This document shows positions 34,501 through 48,221 of a DNA stretch of 60,000 bases, one piece after another. Origin of the DNA: Membranipora membranacea (Eukaryota > Bryozoa > Gymnolaemata > Cheilostomatida > Membraniporidae). Below the pieces are notes generated by a model. It was not told the origin of the DNA, searched no databases, and was given only the letters and a program-made list of their open reading frames with translations. The DNA lies in contig OU612065.1 in NCBI GenBank assembly GCA_914767715.1, positions 25,112,001 to 25,172,000 of the forward strand, in the 5' to 3' direction. Position 1 is the first letter of the stretch. Each line of letters opens with the position of its first letter. Position numbers and translations under genes: made by a program.

Positions 34501-37500
34501 TTAAAAATTAAAACCCATTGGCGCTTACTATATCCCACCAATGGTATCCCCAAAGATATCTATTTTTAATGTGGTTACTGTATCTAATAATGGTGACATT
34601 ACCCTTGTTAGAAGGCTTCCACCCCATGGTTTATTAGATTTGATGGTATTTTGATGGCACAGTTGGAGATTTCCTTTCCTGGCGAAGTCATACACAAACC
34701 ATCAATCATGTATTCATTTGTAAATTTAATCTATTGTATGATGGGTGCGACTTTCTCTGTCACGAGTATGTATAATCAGGGAGTGACTCCTTGATATAAT
34801 TCGTGACAAGTAGTGGGCCCTGTTATAATTTCATCATATGCGTGGGTAAGGGTGGTCTTTACTTTTCAGTACCTCAAGATGAAAACTGATCCTAGGTGAT
34901 AAGTTCAGTTATTGCAAAGTTACTGGTACCGGTATTAGAAATAAGAACTGATATTTCAAGACCCAACTTCAGCAACGGTGCGGTGGCAGTAGGGATGGCA
35001 AAAGTATGAGAGGGGGAAGTAGAAATTAGTCTTTGGTAATTTTTATAGCAGAGTGGAATACACAGGAATACTCCACTTACTTTGAATTCCGATCACACCT
35101 GATAAACTGCGTATCTTGAAAGATTGATTTTCAACAATCTTCAAAAGATACATTAAACCCTCTGCTTGAGTGTCCCATTTAAATTTGCTTCCGTTTAAAG
35201 TATGTCAACCCTCTGGGGATAGCCAAGCTTAGCTCCTGTGACTCAATTGTTGATGGGATATTTTATTGTGATTTCTGACTTCTAGGGATATCAAGTCGCG
35301 TGTCTGATGTAATTTGGGTAATAGGAAGTATTTTTAAATAATCAAGTAGAGATTCAGCTAATCTAAGGATGTATATATCATATTATCATGGTCGCTAAAC
35401 GGAAACCGCCCAGGTCGATGATGATTTTACCCTAAGACCAATTTAATTTAATATTCACTTGATAGATTTTTCTTATATTCCAAAGACTTGCTCGCATTAA
35501 ATTGGCATTGTATATGGTCACAACAATTACTGGATCAAAACAATGAACTCTATCCACCTATTTATTCTGAAATTCACTTCCTTTGTGCTGGATTGAGTCA
35601 TTTTATCGACCTGTGGATATAATCAATAGATTTACTTTCATTGGGTCTTATTATGACAACTTGGGTATTGCGAAATTTGTGTTGACCTGTTCAATAGGTT
35701 TGTTGATTGCCTACGCCAAAAGGGTCAGGGATCATTTGTTTCCGCTACATGTGCCAGAATGTTATTACGCATGAATATTTTTATCTTGGATGTGACGTAT
35801 TTCCCAAGTTTAACGTACTGCAATCGGAGTTAATATCCGTGAAAGTATGTGCAAAGGCGATTGAAAATACTCAGCGCCACTAACTGATACTAACAGCTGA
35901 GTGCCTAGATAAAAGCCGCATAACTGATTTAGATTCTATGCCTACCAAAACAAACCATCGTAGTGATCCCAAGATATATCAAAATATTTTTCCTCTGAAT
36001 AACAACATTGATTGCTTTCACAGCATAGTTCAGGTATAGGTAGACAGAATGATCACTGTTACTGCACTTAAACAGAAGCCACTTCAACAGGCCTGATCAA
36101 AGTTATGCTTCACGTTTTTTCATCAAAACTTATCATCGCAAGCTTGGGACTAACTGAAAAATTGTGGGTTGTACAATTATAAAGATGCGCTGCTGCCTCC
36201 GTTGATGATTATGTTATACATGTGCATTACTAGCCTGTATTCATGTCAGCGACTGTGGGCCCTATCTCATTTCCTATATGTCTAGTGTTTAGGAAATGCC
36301 TGGTTCACATTAATGAATCAGTTTTCGCAATAGTCAGCTGATTATGTCAATGTAGTTATTACACTCAACCCCAGCTATAGTTATCACTGCGCTCTAAGGT
36401 GCTAACCTGACCGATAAACTATCCAATCCACACAAACTTCTACTGATGTAATGTCAGTATAAGAGTGCGTAGGGGTATACATTAACTATCTTATATTCCT
36501 ATAATGCTACTGTTGCACCAAGAGAACAGCTAAAACAGGCCATGATCTGCTGCTGTCCATTGTCTATGATTATATATGCCGGTTTGTCTATTACAAATTC
36601 TGTTTTTATATCTTTCCATGTTTTTTTTTCATTTTCATAGAATGAAAACAAACACTGGGACAATGAGTTAGCCAACTTAAAACAGGAACAGAAGGTCAAT
36701 TATCTGGAATGGTTGAGGAATATTGACGATGATCCCGAGCAAAGCGCGTATGTATTGACCATCAGTAATTTGTTGATGGACATAGCATGATTTTGTTATG
36801 CTCACTTCAGGCAGAATAACATACATATCACAGTTTAATGATATTATACTAGTGGGATTCAAAACGAACCCCCGACTGGGCTGCCTAGACAGTCTTTCTA
36901 TGTCATCAGATAAACAAACAGGGATGACTGTCCTACATCCCGATACTTAGTTAACTTATTAAAAGCTGGTCGTCCCAGGTGCACGACTCAGAGTCCCATT
37001 GGTCATCAATATAATGAACAATGTTTGCTCCAAGTCAAAGCCAAAATCCGGCGTTATTCTCTATTATTTTGGAACTCTATTTTCTTCAAACTCCCCATAT
37101 CTTGAAGACGAGCTCACATTTATGAGACCCATGATTAATCTGAGGCCAGGGTGGATGGGTGAAACTGAACCATTTCTGGTAAATAATGTGAGAAACATGA
37201 GGGATAATCTGATCAAAGTTTCTCGATCTCCTCCCAAAAAACAAGCAATTAACGGATTGTTATACCCACTCAAAATCCCACTCGATGAGAATATCTAAGG
37301 GTTGATGAAAGATTGATGAAATAGAGTATGGCTTAACCCGTCATAAGCCTATCCCTGACCCGGTCTTAGTGAGCGTCTCACATTTAGATTAGGTGGGACT
37401 AATAGGGTGGATTTAATTACACATCTTATTTAGAGTATATATTATGATTATGCCCTCCACAATCTGTTGGCAACCGTCTGTTGTTACCATGTCACAATAA

Positions 37501-40500
37501 TGATAGACGACTCTTTCTCCTCCTGAGTGGCGCACCCATAATTAATCTGACTGTCATGGCAACTGACTGCTGGTACCTTGAATCTAAGGCCCAGCCGTAA
37601 TTTAGTATAATAATGCGGTTGAATGACACGATTTCAGCCCAAGACTAGTTATTATGGAAAACCACACTTTAGAAATTCATCAGTGATTCATTGCCCAGGC
37701 CCACTCAAAGCTAGGTGAATTAAGTGAGGCAAAACGATTGTACTAGTTGAGGGTCTCCATTATGTCCGACTTTCGATAGGCAAAAAATACGTAAGTGATA
37801 TGACCCTCTAGCTTTGAGTAAATAATTGCCATCTGCATTCAATTTGAAATAGATTTGTCTTAATTTCAAAGTCATGTTTCTTACACATGCCATACACAGC
37901 GGAATACCAACAAGGCCTCGGATAGGAAAGAACTTAGAGTGTATGACCCATGGACTAGTGGATTGCTCACTGAATAAGGATTCCCTATGTGGTTTAATAA
38001 ATGGGACACGGAAATCCCAAAGAGACGGCTGAAGACTCAGGTTGTCAAACGCTTCCATAAATTTGATCTTATACATCTAACTAAATGCCAATCTGTCATT
38101 ATATTTGTATGTTCTCAGCAGTTTTATTTTGTACCCAAGTTTTGGTTTAGTAAGATTTGGAGCTGCTCATGTTTAGTTTCTCAATTCCCTTTGTTGTATT
38201 TATCAGAATACATCACAATAAATACATTCATGGTTTTGATTCAATCTTGTTTGCATTGCAAAAGGAGATTATCTGAACTGGATGCCCTATTCAGCTCTGA
38301 TCTCCAAAACAGTGACAGCTTTACATTTCGGCTCTTGACATCCAATGTTTACTTGAGCGAACACTCACAACAAAGAAATATTTACTGCCATCTAATAACC
38401 ATCTGCCTCAGAGCTTGGGGTTATTGTGGTCCCTGATTAAATTTACAAAAGGGGCTATATTGACCAAATTGGACCTTTTCATAAAATACCTACCGAGGCA
38501 GAATGATGAATGCTTATTTAGACGGCTCTTTGTTGCCATGTTTTAAGTGAAAGCAAGAAATCTAACGTTGCATGTGAACTGTCATCATCAGCGGGTCTAT
38601 TTACTGGCCAATAATAATTGCGATTATCAGATAGGAATAAAGGCACCTGCCGAAATTCTTATCCACTAAATGCCGATATTAATTTGATCCCTGAACTATG
38701 CACACTACCTACATTACATTGTTATCACATGTGAATCATGCAGTCTGATTATTAGGTTTTCTTTGCCCCCCTTCTGTATTAATTCATGGGCGATATCAAA
38801 GTTCAAGTTCCAATTGCTCAAAATAGCACCAGTAGAAAAGCGACCATAAAATAAAATGATCACTGAAGTATGATAAGGACAAGTGTTATAGGTCCACTTT
38901 CCTGATGCCGTTTCCCACTGTTGAGCACTGATTAACATCAACTCAAAAGTCCATGAATGTTTGAACCAATCCTGACTTGACAAGCTTTGAGACAGGCTTT
39001 GTTCGGACAAAACCTGTCAAGACAGGCTAGTTTGAACAAAAAATTAAACTCACAGACATTACCTCTGTCTCAACTATCAGAGCCATCCCAGTCAATTCCT
39101 GCTCCATACTTAGAATTTTTCTTGGTTCAAATGGTGGATGTGTGGGACATTAGAGGCTGTGAGTTGCCCTACTTTGTGGTCTGTGGGGTGATCATGACTA
39201 ACCAGAATCATGATGTCAATGATAATGATATCACAGGGTAAGGCTATATCCTTACTCTGTGATGATATTCAAGCTATCAAACTCATCACACACAGTTAGA
39301 CCTTTGATGATGAATAGCTTTGTGGCCTTAGGACTAGGAAGCATATCTCGGAAATTCTAATTCTGTGGTCTCAGTGCAAAAACTGATGATTTTAACTATG
39401 TACCTCACATGATATTGACACATATTTTTGACAGTATGAAGGCTCGCTCGATGTCACAGACGGCCTCTAGCGCTCTCGAGGACGGTGGTATGGTAATGGA
39501 AGGACACTCTGAGAGACTAGAGGAGAGCTTCACCATCCACCTTGGAGCTCAGCTAAAGACTACTCACAATCTCAGACTTCTCTGTACTAACGCTCTCGAC
39601 TTGTGCCGACATGCTGCTGGATTTATCAGGTACTACAACAGGCCTATACTTCACTGAGTGTGATATTATACTTAGTTATCCCAACAACTACCAAGCACTC
39701 TGTTATCCCAAATCACAGTCAACTGCCCTGTTATCTTGGTCAAAAACAGAGTGATTGGCTGCTACTCAGTTGCGCTATGTTACAATTGATTTGAGCCAAG
39801 ATAGGCCAAGACCAGCCACAATAGGCTACTAACCATGGAATACATGATGAAATTTGCTTCATTTCACAAAGTTTACTGGTCATTCTATTTCATACCATTC
39901 TCTGCACATTCAAAAGTTGAGGATATAAATTGGTTCCTTATATGGACACCTGGATCGGTAAAAAAATAGTCATGTTGCGCCATATTTGTCATGTCTTACG
40001 GCGAGCTGAGTAAATATTTGTTATCACCAGTCGGCTGTCATAACTCCTGAGAACTTTGGAGTATTATCTTAAATCATGTATATGGGTTTTATCAGGAAAA
40101 CCCAAATACCACCCATTCATATCAAAGTATGACACGGGTTTTCCAGGATGTTCCACTGTGACATTTTAGATATTCCCACAGTTTCTCATCAATCACTAAC
40201 CACACAAAAACCTTGTACGGGTGTGCTGGTCAGAATAAATAAGTATTCAGATTATTCTAACAGGACTGATACTCAAGATAACCATCATGCAAATTGACTA
40301 CCTCAGTCCAATGTGAAGATTACACTTGAAAATAGGTGCAGGTTGATGCAACTAGCGCTTGCAGGCTTCAAATTGTTATCAGTCTACTAAAAGAAGGCTC
40401 TAATGGGAATAGTTAGCCTATATTTACAAGCCCTGCATGTTTTTATTGCTCAATGCCTGACGCCTAGTATCTAGATTTGATTACCTAGCTCGCTAGCCCT

Positions 40501-43500
40501 TTCAGTCCTGTCACATACACAGAATTTTCTTTGTTTGGGATAAGTTTGCATATTTTGCGGCTAACCACATTGTTATTAGTTGGTATATCATCTGACAGTG
40601 TTTTTATTGAACGCTCAGTAGACAGGCTAGGTTTGTTATTGTACTGTAAATCCCAGATAAAAGCAGTGTAGGCAGGAAAACATCTGTGTTATTGTTTACT
40701 GTACCACTGTGATGTATTGATCAAGATATTCCCACTCACTCAAATTAAAAGCGGACCCATGCTGGGCTGCACTAGGGATTCCATGTCCTACCTGAGCAGT
40801 GTAGCATTTAAACTGCGGAATTTAATGAAGAACTGCAACTTCTATGTGATTGACTTATTGTTCAAGTCTACCAGTCCAATAAACAAGGCAGTTCAATGAT
40901 TGGAGAAACGTTGATTGGTTTAGCGCATCGATTGGAATCATTCCAGTACTTTGGACCTCTCCCCATAATTGCATAACAATCTGGTAGCGCATTACAAAAT
41001 AATGTAAACCCAGTGACTTTGTTTCCAAGTACACAATTTCTTTAGTTTTTTGCAAAAGGAAATAATATCATTGGCTGATGAATTTACAACTACGAACAAG
41101 ATCATAAGTTGATTGGATCAGAGGCTTTAAATAGTGCCATCTGATCAATGGTTTGATGACATTGCCTGACCTCCACCTGTTATTAACTAACTCCAAGTTT
41201 GTGTTGGCTTTGGCTTATAAGCCATCAACTAACACAATAAACATCGAGGTACATTGTGAGACAGTTTCTCATGATGGTGTGTGGTGACTTGAAAGATCCT
41301 GTATAGTGTAGTCTAGTTCTGAGATAATGACAGCCAATGAATAGCAAGTCCTCCCAGGGTTCGAAAATCTCAATCAGCCATTGTCAAACTCTCTTGCCCA
41401 TTACTTTTCAAAATATCAAAACTCCAATGATGAAATCACCATTTGTAATTATGAAATCGGGTTCATCGAGCTTCTTGATAAGTAATCTACTTATTTTAGT
41501 AGTAGAATGATTACTCAGCCCCCAGATTGTACTGTGTTTGACATTTGCATGCAAGATTGAAGTTACTATAATAAGATTACAATCACCATTCTCTGCATCT
41601 TAAACACAACCTGTCAAGCTAATCACCGTCAGCATCCAATTGCGAAGCTAGCTAATGAATAAGCTGGCATCTCAATCTCACACATACACACTTCCTATTA
41701 TTGGACTTGTTGTGTGCCTGTCAGAACCAGTAAAACTGAGAACGCATGTTGAGGTATGTGTGAACAAGGTAAGGAGTTTGAAGTGAGCTCCCCGGTGTGA
41801 AGATGTGGCAAGCTTATGATATGTAGGGCAAATAAGAGGGATGAATATACCCTGAGTGTGCGGCGGCGTGTTGGCCATTGTGGAATCCTTTTGGAATAAA
41901 TTTGTTCACTATGTTTTCCGTCGGCATATCTTCAATCAAAACCTCTTTTGTGATTATAAATTACAACACCCACAGCAAAAGGTTTTAGGACCTGACACTC
42001 CCTAGTTTTTAAACAACGATCCCTTGATTTATGGGAGAAAGTTCCGTTCCAAATCACGGTTAAACTATTATATGACAAATTTGTCATATTTATAATACGT
42101 CTACACTGAACATTTGGCAAAAAAAGAAGTTTCACCTCCGTAGGAAAATTTTTTTTTGCAATTTGAGGATGTAGGCAATAAGCCAAATAAGTCTGATAAA
42201 GTTACCACTTGTATATAATATTTGCACTAAAGTGCTATTGTGGTGTACTGTTTTTGTCTCACCACCTTGCGCATCCTGTTATTCCTGCCTAACAAGTTTG
42301 TCGCAATCGTTTTAAATAGGCTAATGCCATACCTTTAACTGTTCTTAGCATGTAAACACGCTCAGTCGATTATTGTTGCTAAATGTGATCGCAAAGTTGT
42401 AGTAGTTGATTTTGTGAGTCATAATAATGCGATATATGAAGCCAGTTGTTGCTGTTAAACTCTGTTACTGGGATATATTACCATAAATTTCCTGTTTTCA
42501 GATGGATGATGATCATGTAAATTTTGTAAATTGAATGAAATTGAGTCCATGCAAACTCTAGTAAATGAATTTAAGGCTAACTAACTCAATTTGCTTGCAG
42601 CACTCATGCTAACCTGTTTAACACTTAGTGAAGCAATAAATTCAATCGCAACCCTTACGAGTCCGCCTACTGACCATGATCACATGAAAGCCAAAATTTC
42701 GTCACCGAGTGAAAAATTGACCAACTCTAGTAAGTTACAATAGCTAGCCTCTTTAGAGATCTTACCCAAGGGCAGGATTATTTAAAATTACTAGGAAGAG
42801 GGTTAAATTTGCCCCATTACATAAACGAAGCATAACAATAACAAGAACAAGCAATGTGTGAAGTAGGTGTAAGCATGCAATGATGGGTCTTTTCTAAAGT
42901 AGGAGTTGAGTTGCCAAGCATTTACCCAATGGTATATATATTGACACTCTTCCCTACAGCTGAGATCACATAAACTATTCGTGATTATCTATGATTACAG
43001 TGGACAGGTGGTGGCAGAGCCTCAGAGATTACAGACGGCTCTATCACTCTACTCACACAAACTATGTGGCATGGTGCTCCTTGTAGACGATAGACTCAAC
43101 TCATATTCTGGCGTAAAACGTGGTATGTATATTAAATTGATATGTCATATTGCAACAACCAAATATGTTGGCCCAAATACACTCTAACATAAAATATAAT
43201 CCCGTTTAGAAACAATTAACCTTGGCCGGAATGAGTTAGACGTGAGCAGCTCAATAGCTCAAAAAAAGCTCCAGGGGAGTTTTCTTCCCCTTGCTTGACA
43301 GGAGACAACTTCAGATTTGGCATTGGAACACATCGTAAACATTGTAAACCTGTTCAAATGAGGGAGTTTGGAACCTCTCCAAACAATAGCCTTGTGGCAC
43401 TGCTAGTTAGTCAAATGACAAGGCTGGATCAAACTAGATGATAATACTGGTAGTTCTTAGATCACAGCACTGCATCACATTGGTGAAACAATACTTAATC

Positions 43501-46500
43501 GGTGGAAGACACCAATTCAAGCAGAATACCTATTCCTTTGATCATAGCAATGAACTCCCTTCATTGATCCTAGTAGCAAAACACGGCCGTAAATTATATA
43601 TGATTTTAACAATAAAATGCCTCAAGCTGCATTATAAATAGCATATAATTATTAATATTGGTGAGAAGTTGAGAACTTAAATCCCTGGGGAGGGAAATGA
43701 CCAATAGACCTTCATTTCATCACAATTCGATTTATTGGTAATTTACGCCATAACCATCACTCTCTGGTTTTACTGGTCTACTTGATAATGGCAGAATAAT
43801 GACAACACAAAATCCATTGAGATGCCATCAGGCTATTTAAAAGCCATGGGTTTCTTTTTTATATTTTGTGACACAAAGAAAGACCATTTATGTGTCAATA
43901 GTTGTTATTAATTTCCCAGGCCACTTGTCAGCACCCTACTATCAATCTCAATCTTCTGTCATTAGTGCAGTCAGTCAGAGACTATAAACATTGTTGTGAT
44001 AACATGAAAGCCGAGCATCCATGTGTAATTGTTCCTCGGCGGAACAAAAGCATAATAGAGCTCTGAGTATTCTTAGTGTCAACAACTTGTTAGCTTGGTG
44101 CCTCAAACATGATGAACCTGACAGGCATGATATTGGCAGGCATTATAATCCACCAATGAAGTGAGATTGTTCTTCTAACAGATGCTGTTTACATCGAAAT
44201 TAAAAACAAGCAAAACACAAATGCGATACGATGCCGATATCATGCCGGCTCTTTATTCCCTGAAAGCACGGCACTGACGCTGCTGTTATTCCTTAAATTA
44301 GCATCTGTTTACTGCTGCCGCTGACTCATATTTGGCTCTATCGGCATGTTTGGCTCACAGCGTTTGCCAGTTATAGTGTTATTGTGTTGATGTCTGGCCC
44401 ATTGTGTAGCTGAAACATTGTAAAATGGTTATGCGAGGCAATGAATGAGATCCTGGTAGCCCCCAGATGTTGAAATTTTTATTGCACTATCATATCAGAC
44501 TTTAATGTACATTGTATGAGATAATAAATGTCATGGCCAAATACTTCAACCCCTAACAAAATAATAACAAGCCCGCATGACATATGGCATGTTCCTATTG
44601 ACGTATTTTTCTGTAAAACAGCCCAAATTGAACCCTACTACACTCGCACAGTGAACGCTAAGAGAATTGAAGTCATACACTTTTGTTGTGGTGAATTCAT
44701 TGAATTCCATATCCGGAATAGCATCATTAGCTTTCTTTTGCAAAACAAAGGGCTTGCAAAAATAGCCACTGTACGGGGTATAATCAGAGACTATAGATAT
44801 ATATCTATAGTCTCTGGTATAATTACTGTTTGCAATTTTGTAAACAAGACAATTTCTCGGGTTAATTATTCATGCTACTAGGGACAGCCAATCAGATAAC
44901 AGTCAGATGGGTCCCTGTGTTTAGTGTCCTAACCGTATAGCGCTATGATACTATTTCCATTCTAAGAGAAGAATCTAATTCAGTGGTTGAATTACTGTCA
45001 CTGATTCAGGCTGTATATTGGTTGTATGTCTCACAGTAGTAGGTTTTTAGACTGCCCGTCCATGCATGATGGCATTTGATGGTGGCGACCCAACAAACCC
45101 TGCCCCCCTGTCCTTCTTCACTTTCAGGATGAGGTAGAGAGGTTCCTCATGCTGTGTCTGAGTGGTTGCAAAAGCACAGTAGAACTCAAGAATTTATGGC
45201 CTTATAATCTGGTTAACCCAATCCTTCCATATAAGATGATTTGCCAGAGTTTATTGTACCCACTCAAGTCTGATGAAATTGATTCAGTTTGCCAATAAAA
45301 TAGATATTATTTCTTGCAATTTGCAGAGTTTGCCGAAGTGTGCTCTCAGTCTACAGATTTTCACTTCCCAGAGCTCTCGGAGCAGCTCCAGAAGATTGAA
45401 GAGGAAGTAATAAAACACAACGAAAGCAAACCCACCAGAGGGAGCCACCCAATGGCTGACAGTGGCAGTGTAAAAAGTGGATCCAGTGACTCCAGTATAG
45501 ACTCCCAGGTAGGTTTATAGAATAATTAGTATGTTAAGTATCCCTAAATAAGGGAGTGGCAGTGGTGCAATGGGAAGGGCATGGGTCTTTAAATTGAGAG
45601 GTCCCGTGTTCGGTTCCAGGCGAATCACAGTGGTGTCAGGGAGGGCATCAAACCTCAAATGCTCCTGTGCCACATTAGGATACAGTCCGTAAACCCATAT
45701 TGATACGGGAAACAAAAAAACCAAGCAACATCAATATTTCTCACACGGTATCACAGGGTATCAAGACTATAAATTGGCGTGAGTTTTTTTTTCAAGTATC
45801 CCTAAACTGTAATGTTGTCCTTCTGTGACTATTTGTACTTCGATTCAACTATTGTTTTGCCCTGAGGGATCAGTCGCTTGCTATGAGTTTTTGGAGGTTT
45901 GCTATTGAACAACAAGTGAATAGCAAAGCATCACATAAAACCAAAAGCAACATACTGAGCACCCTCCCCCCCCCTCCAGGTGAGTTAAACAAAAACACAA
46001 TGCTTTAAAATCAATGGAGATTCTATACTCTGCGTCATATAAACTATCCATCTAACCAATGCACATTCTGTAGGAAAGAAGAACAAGGTTGCGGAGTGGT
46101 TGTTTTTATATGACACGACATTCCAATCTATCTGAAGTTCACTCTGTCTTCCACTTGGTAGCCGATGACAGTCTTCTCGGTGATATTAATTCAAGACATA
46201 CTGTCATACTTGGGTTACGAAATATACTTAAAGCGTGCTTCAAATATGATATCATCACCATCACAATCCCACTTCTTCTCACTTTGGAGATGACAGAGGT
46301 AGGGAAAGCTTCCACATGAAAGATGAGGCATTCCAATCCTTATTTAGTTTGATGAGTCTCACAATATAAGTGTTTCATTGGTTGCTATTGAAATAACAGT
46401 ACCATCCCTTCCCTGTACTAAGACCACCAAGGAAAGGGTAATCATTTGATGGGATATGACGGTGATTCACCAATCGAGGCGAAGGAACATTTTGCCCCTT

Positions 46501-48221
46501 CATACAGCAATGAAGACATTCTGAAATTGAAGTCTACCTGACTGTGATCAAGCATTTCAAGAAATCCGTGCTGTGATATAATGGCAGTGTACTGTTACAA
46601 ACGACTGTTTTGGTTTTTTCCATAGACCTACTAATAATATTATTAGTAGGTCTATGGTTTTATCACTGGATTTTTGTGGCTGATAATTTGTCTGTTGTTA
46701 TTCAGGAAATGACAATACCATGGTGTCTGAAGCGAGCAGAACTCGTGTTCAAGTGTGTGAAGGGCTTCATGATGGAGATGTCTACATGGGCTGATGCAGA
46801 GTCTAGAATTATTCAATTTATTGTGCCTAAGGTGAGCGAGTAGTCTTAGTCCCATCCTCACTGGTCTTAGTGCACAGATGGCTGTCACGCTAGTTAATGG
46901 CAGAACATTATCAACCACTCATGAGTGGTAGCTGGTAGATAATGTTATGCCACTAACTTGCATTGCAGCACTTAGTAGTAGTACCTAGTAGGAGACCATC
47001 GTCTTTAATCATTAAAAGGTGAAATTAGGGAATAGCCGTGTGTGTATAAGTATCAAACGAAGTCTTAAACGGGTAAAACTAGATGAGGCTAAATAAGACT
47101 GTGTATAGGTTCAAACCAACTTTTTATTCATAACGCATACGACACAATATGGTCAGATTATACTCATTTGATCACTAACATAAATTTGAGTTGTCTTCCC
47201 ACTGAATGGGAGGTTAACAGAGAAAACAACTACTAACTGCAATATTCCTGGTACAGTATCTTGTCATGATGCTATGACACTGACAAAACTAGTCTACAAC
47301 AGGCCTTCTGTAGTTGGTGCAAGTCCAGTGGTTCAGTGGTCGAGGTTGAGAAAAGGCCTTGACCACTGAGGCACTCAACCACTGGGCGTGCATCAACTAC
47401 AGAAGGCCTGTGATGTCAACCCTTCTTACAAGAGTTGTGTGAAAAGTAATTATTCTTTGCTGTTGTTAAAGCCCATTCAGTAACTTCTGAGCTTAATTTT
47501 GCACGTTGGAAAGGTTGGAAAAGCGTGGACCTTTCTCCATCAGCACTAGAATGAAACCAGTTACCAGTTAGGTATGAGTTATTTATAACTGGCAAAATAA
47601 ATGCATGGATAAAATGATTATGCTGAGTCAACGTGGGTGGAATGATTGAATTAAACTTAGAAAGACAAGAAATCTGGTCTTCAGGTTTTTTCTGAGATCT
47701 TATCACTATTATTGTGCTATTTGAGTTCTTAGCTGAAAAATTTGCCAATGTACCATAAATTATTTATATATTCTATGAATCTGTAAGAATACAGGAATCA
47801 ACGGAGAATAACTGATATGGCTCATAACTTTGATATGAAAAAAGGGAGTTAGATTGGTTGTATGCCTGTTAGTTTTTATCTCTATAATCCTTACCCAAAA
47901 TTCGTACCTTAGGTACTGAGCTTATTACTAGTTTGACACTAATACCATGGCAACAACCAACAAGTCTTAGGCAGCATATTTATTAAGTCTGTTCTGGGCT
48001 AGAGTAGTTTGTTCATGTGATTGTTTCAAACTGCTGAACTGTAATTTTTTAGATGGTGCAAAGATGTGGTCTGTCAACCATGAGCTAATGTTGCATTGGT
48101 GGTGATGTCAATTTCCTATATTGTTCCTTTTTTTCAGGGTTTGTCTGTCGATACATTCAACATGCTGAGTAACATGCTGCCCAACATATTCAGACAATCT
48201 AACCCTATAGTGGGTAGATAG
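31506..48221 (+). CDS. FERRY3: FERRY complex subunit 3 (C12orf4/DUF2362 family); 10 coding exons, 467 aa
   Basis: The FERRY complex is a Rab5 effector that ties early endosomes to mRNAs and ribosomes; subunit 3 is C12orf4. Exons: 31506-31650, 31937-32082, 33438-33592, 34212-34317, 36641-36747, 39435-39629, 42965-43122, 45327-45508, 46706-46831, 48138-48221, all in phase. Marks of the family, recognised from memory, are [20 protein letters not shown], the helical exon ending [29 protein letters not shown] (exon 6), [20 protein letters not shown] (exon 7), [13 protein letters not shown] (exon 8) and the end [13 protein letters not shown]. The human protein is about 550 aa, so one or two compatible exons may be hidden in the long introns, or the Ser-rich segment in exon 8 differs. 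Exon 7 uses an AG at 42963-42964 just after a stronger-looking CAG, since only that keeps frame. Candidate AATAAA is at 48619-48624. Confidence 0.88.
44785..44816. repeat. 32-bp perfect palindrome between 7-bp direct repeats
   Basis: The sequence from cagagactatagatat to its exact complement atatctatagtctctg is a perfect 32-base palindrome. GTATAAT stands on each side (44778-44784 and 44817-44823), which looks like a target-site duplication of a very short inserted palindrome. It lies in an FERRY3 intron. Confidence 0.85.
45549..45793 (+). mobile_element. tRNA-headed SINE with V-domain-like core, 13-bp target duplication
   Basis: AAGTATCCCTAAA occurs exactly on both sides (45536-45548 and 45794-45806), so the 245 bases between are an insertion. 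The head has an A box-like tract (GTGGTGCAATGGGAAGGGCA) and a B box GTTCGGTTCC. The middle segment at 45634-45672 (gtcagggagggcatc ... ctgtgcca) resembles the conserved V domain known from vertebrate V-SINEs. It ends in a T-rich run. It sits 40 bases after exon 8 of FERRY3, in the same orientation. Confidence 0.8.
46620..46657. repeat. 38-bp perfect palindrome
   Basis: CCATAGACCTACTAATAAT is followed by its exact reverse complement with no spacer, giving 38 bases of perfect palindrome. It lies 48 bases before the acceptor of FERRY3 exon 9, where it could form a hairpin in the pre-mRNA. Confidence 0.95.
47300..47412. mobile_element. Foldback MITE, family B copy 2
   Basis: The left end caggccttctgtagttggtg and the right end (reversed) caggccttctgtagttgatg are near-identical to those of the copy at 30075-30185. 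The interior has a second inverted pair (cagtggtcgagg/ccttgaccactg). It lies in the last FERRY3 intron. Confidence 0.8.

Noticed and set aside
36999-37298. A 99-codon frame in an FERRY3 intron as an extra exon
   Set aside because: Exons 5 and 6 join in phase without it, it has no flanking splice sites at matching phase, and no family motif is visible.
37987-38436. A 149-codon frame as a gene
   Set aside because: Intronic, Cys- and Phe-rich in the way of AT-rich chance translation, with no recognisable motif.
44528-44881. A 117-codon plus-strand frame
   Set aside because: It lies in an FERRY3 intron and runs through a perfect palindrome; the translation has no domain-like features.
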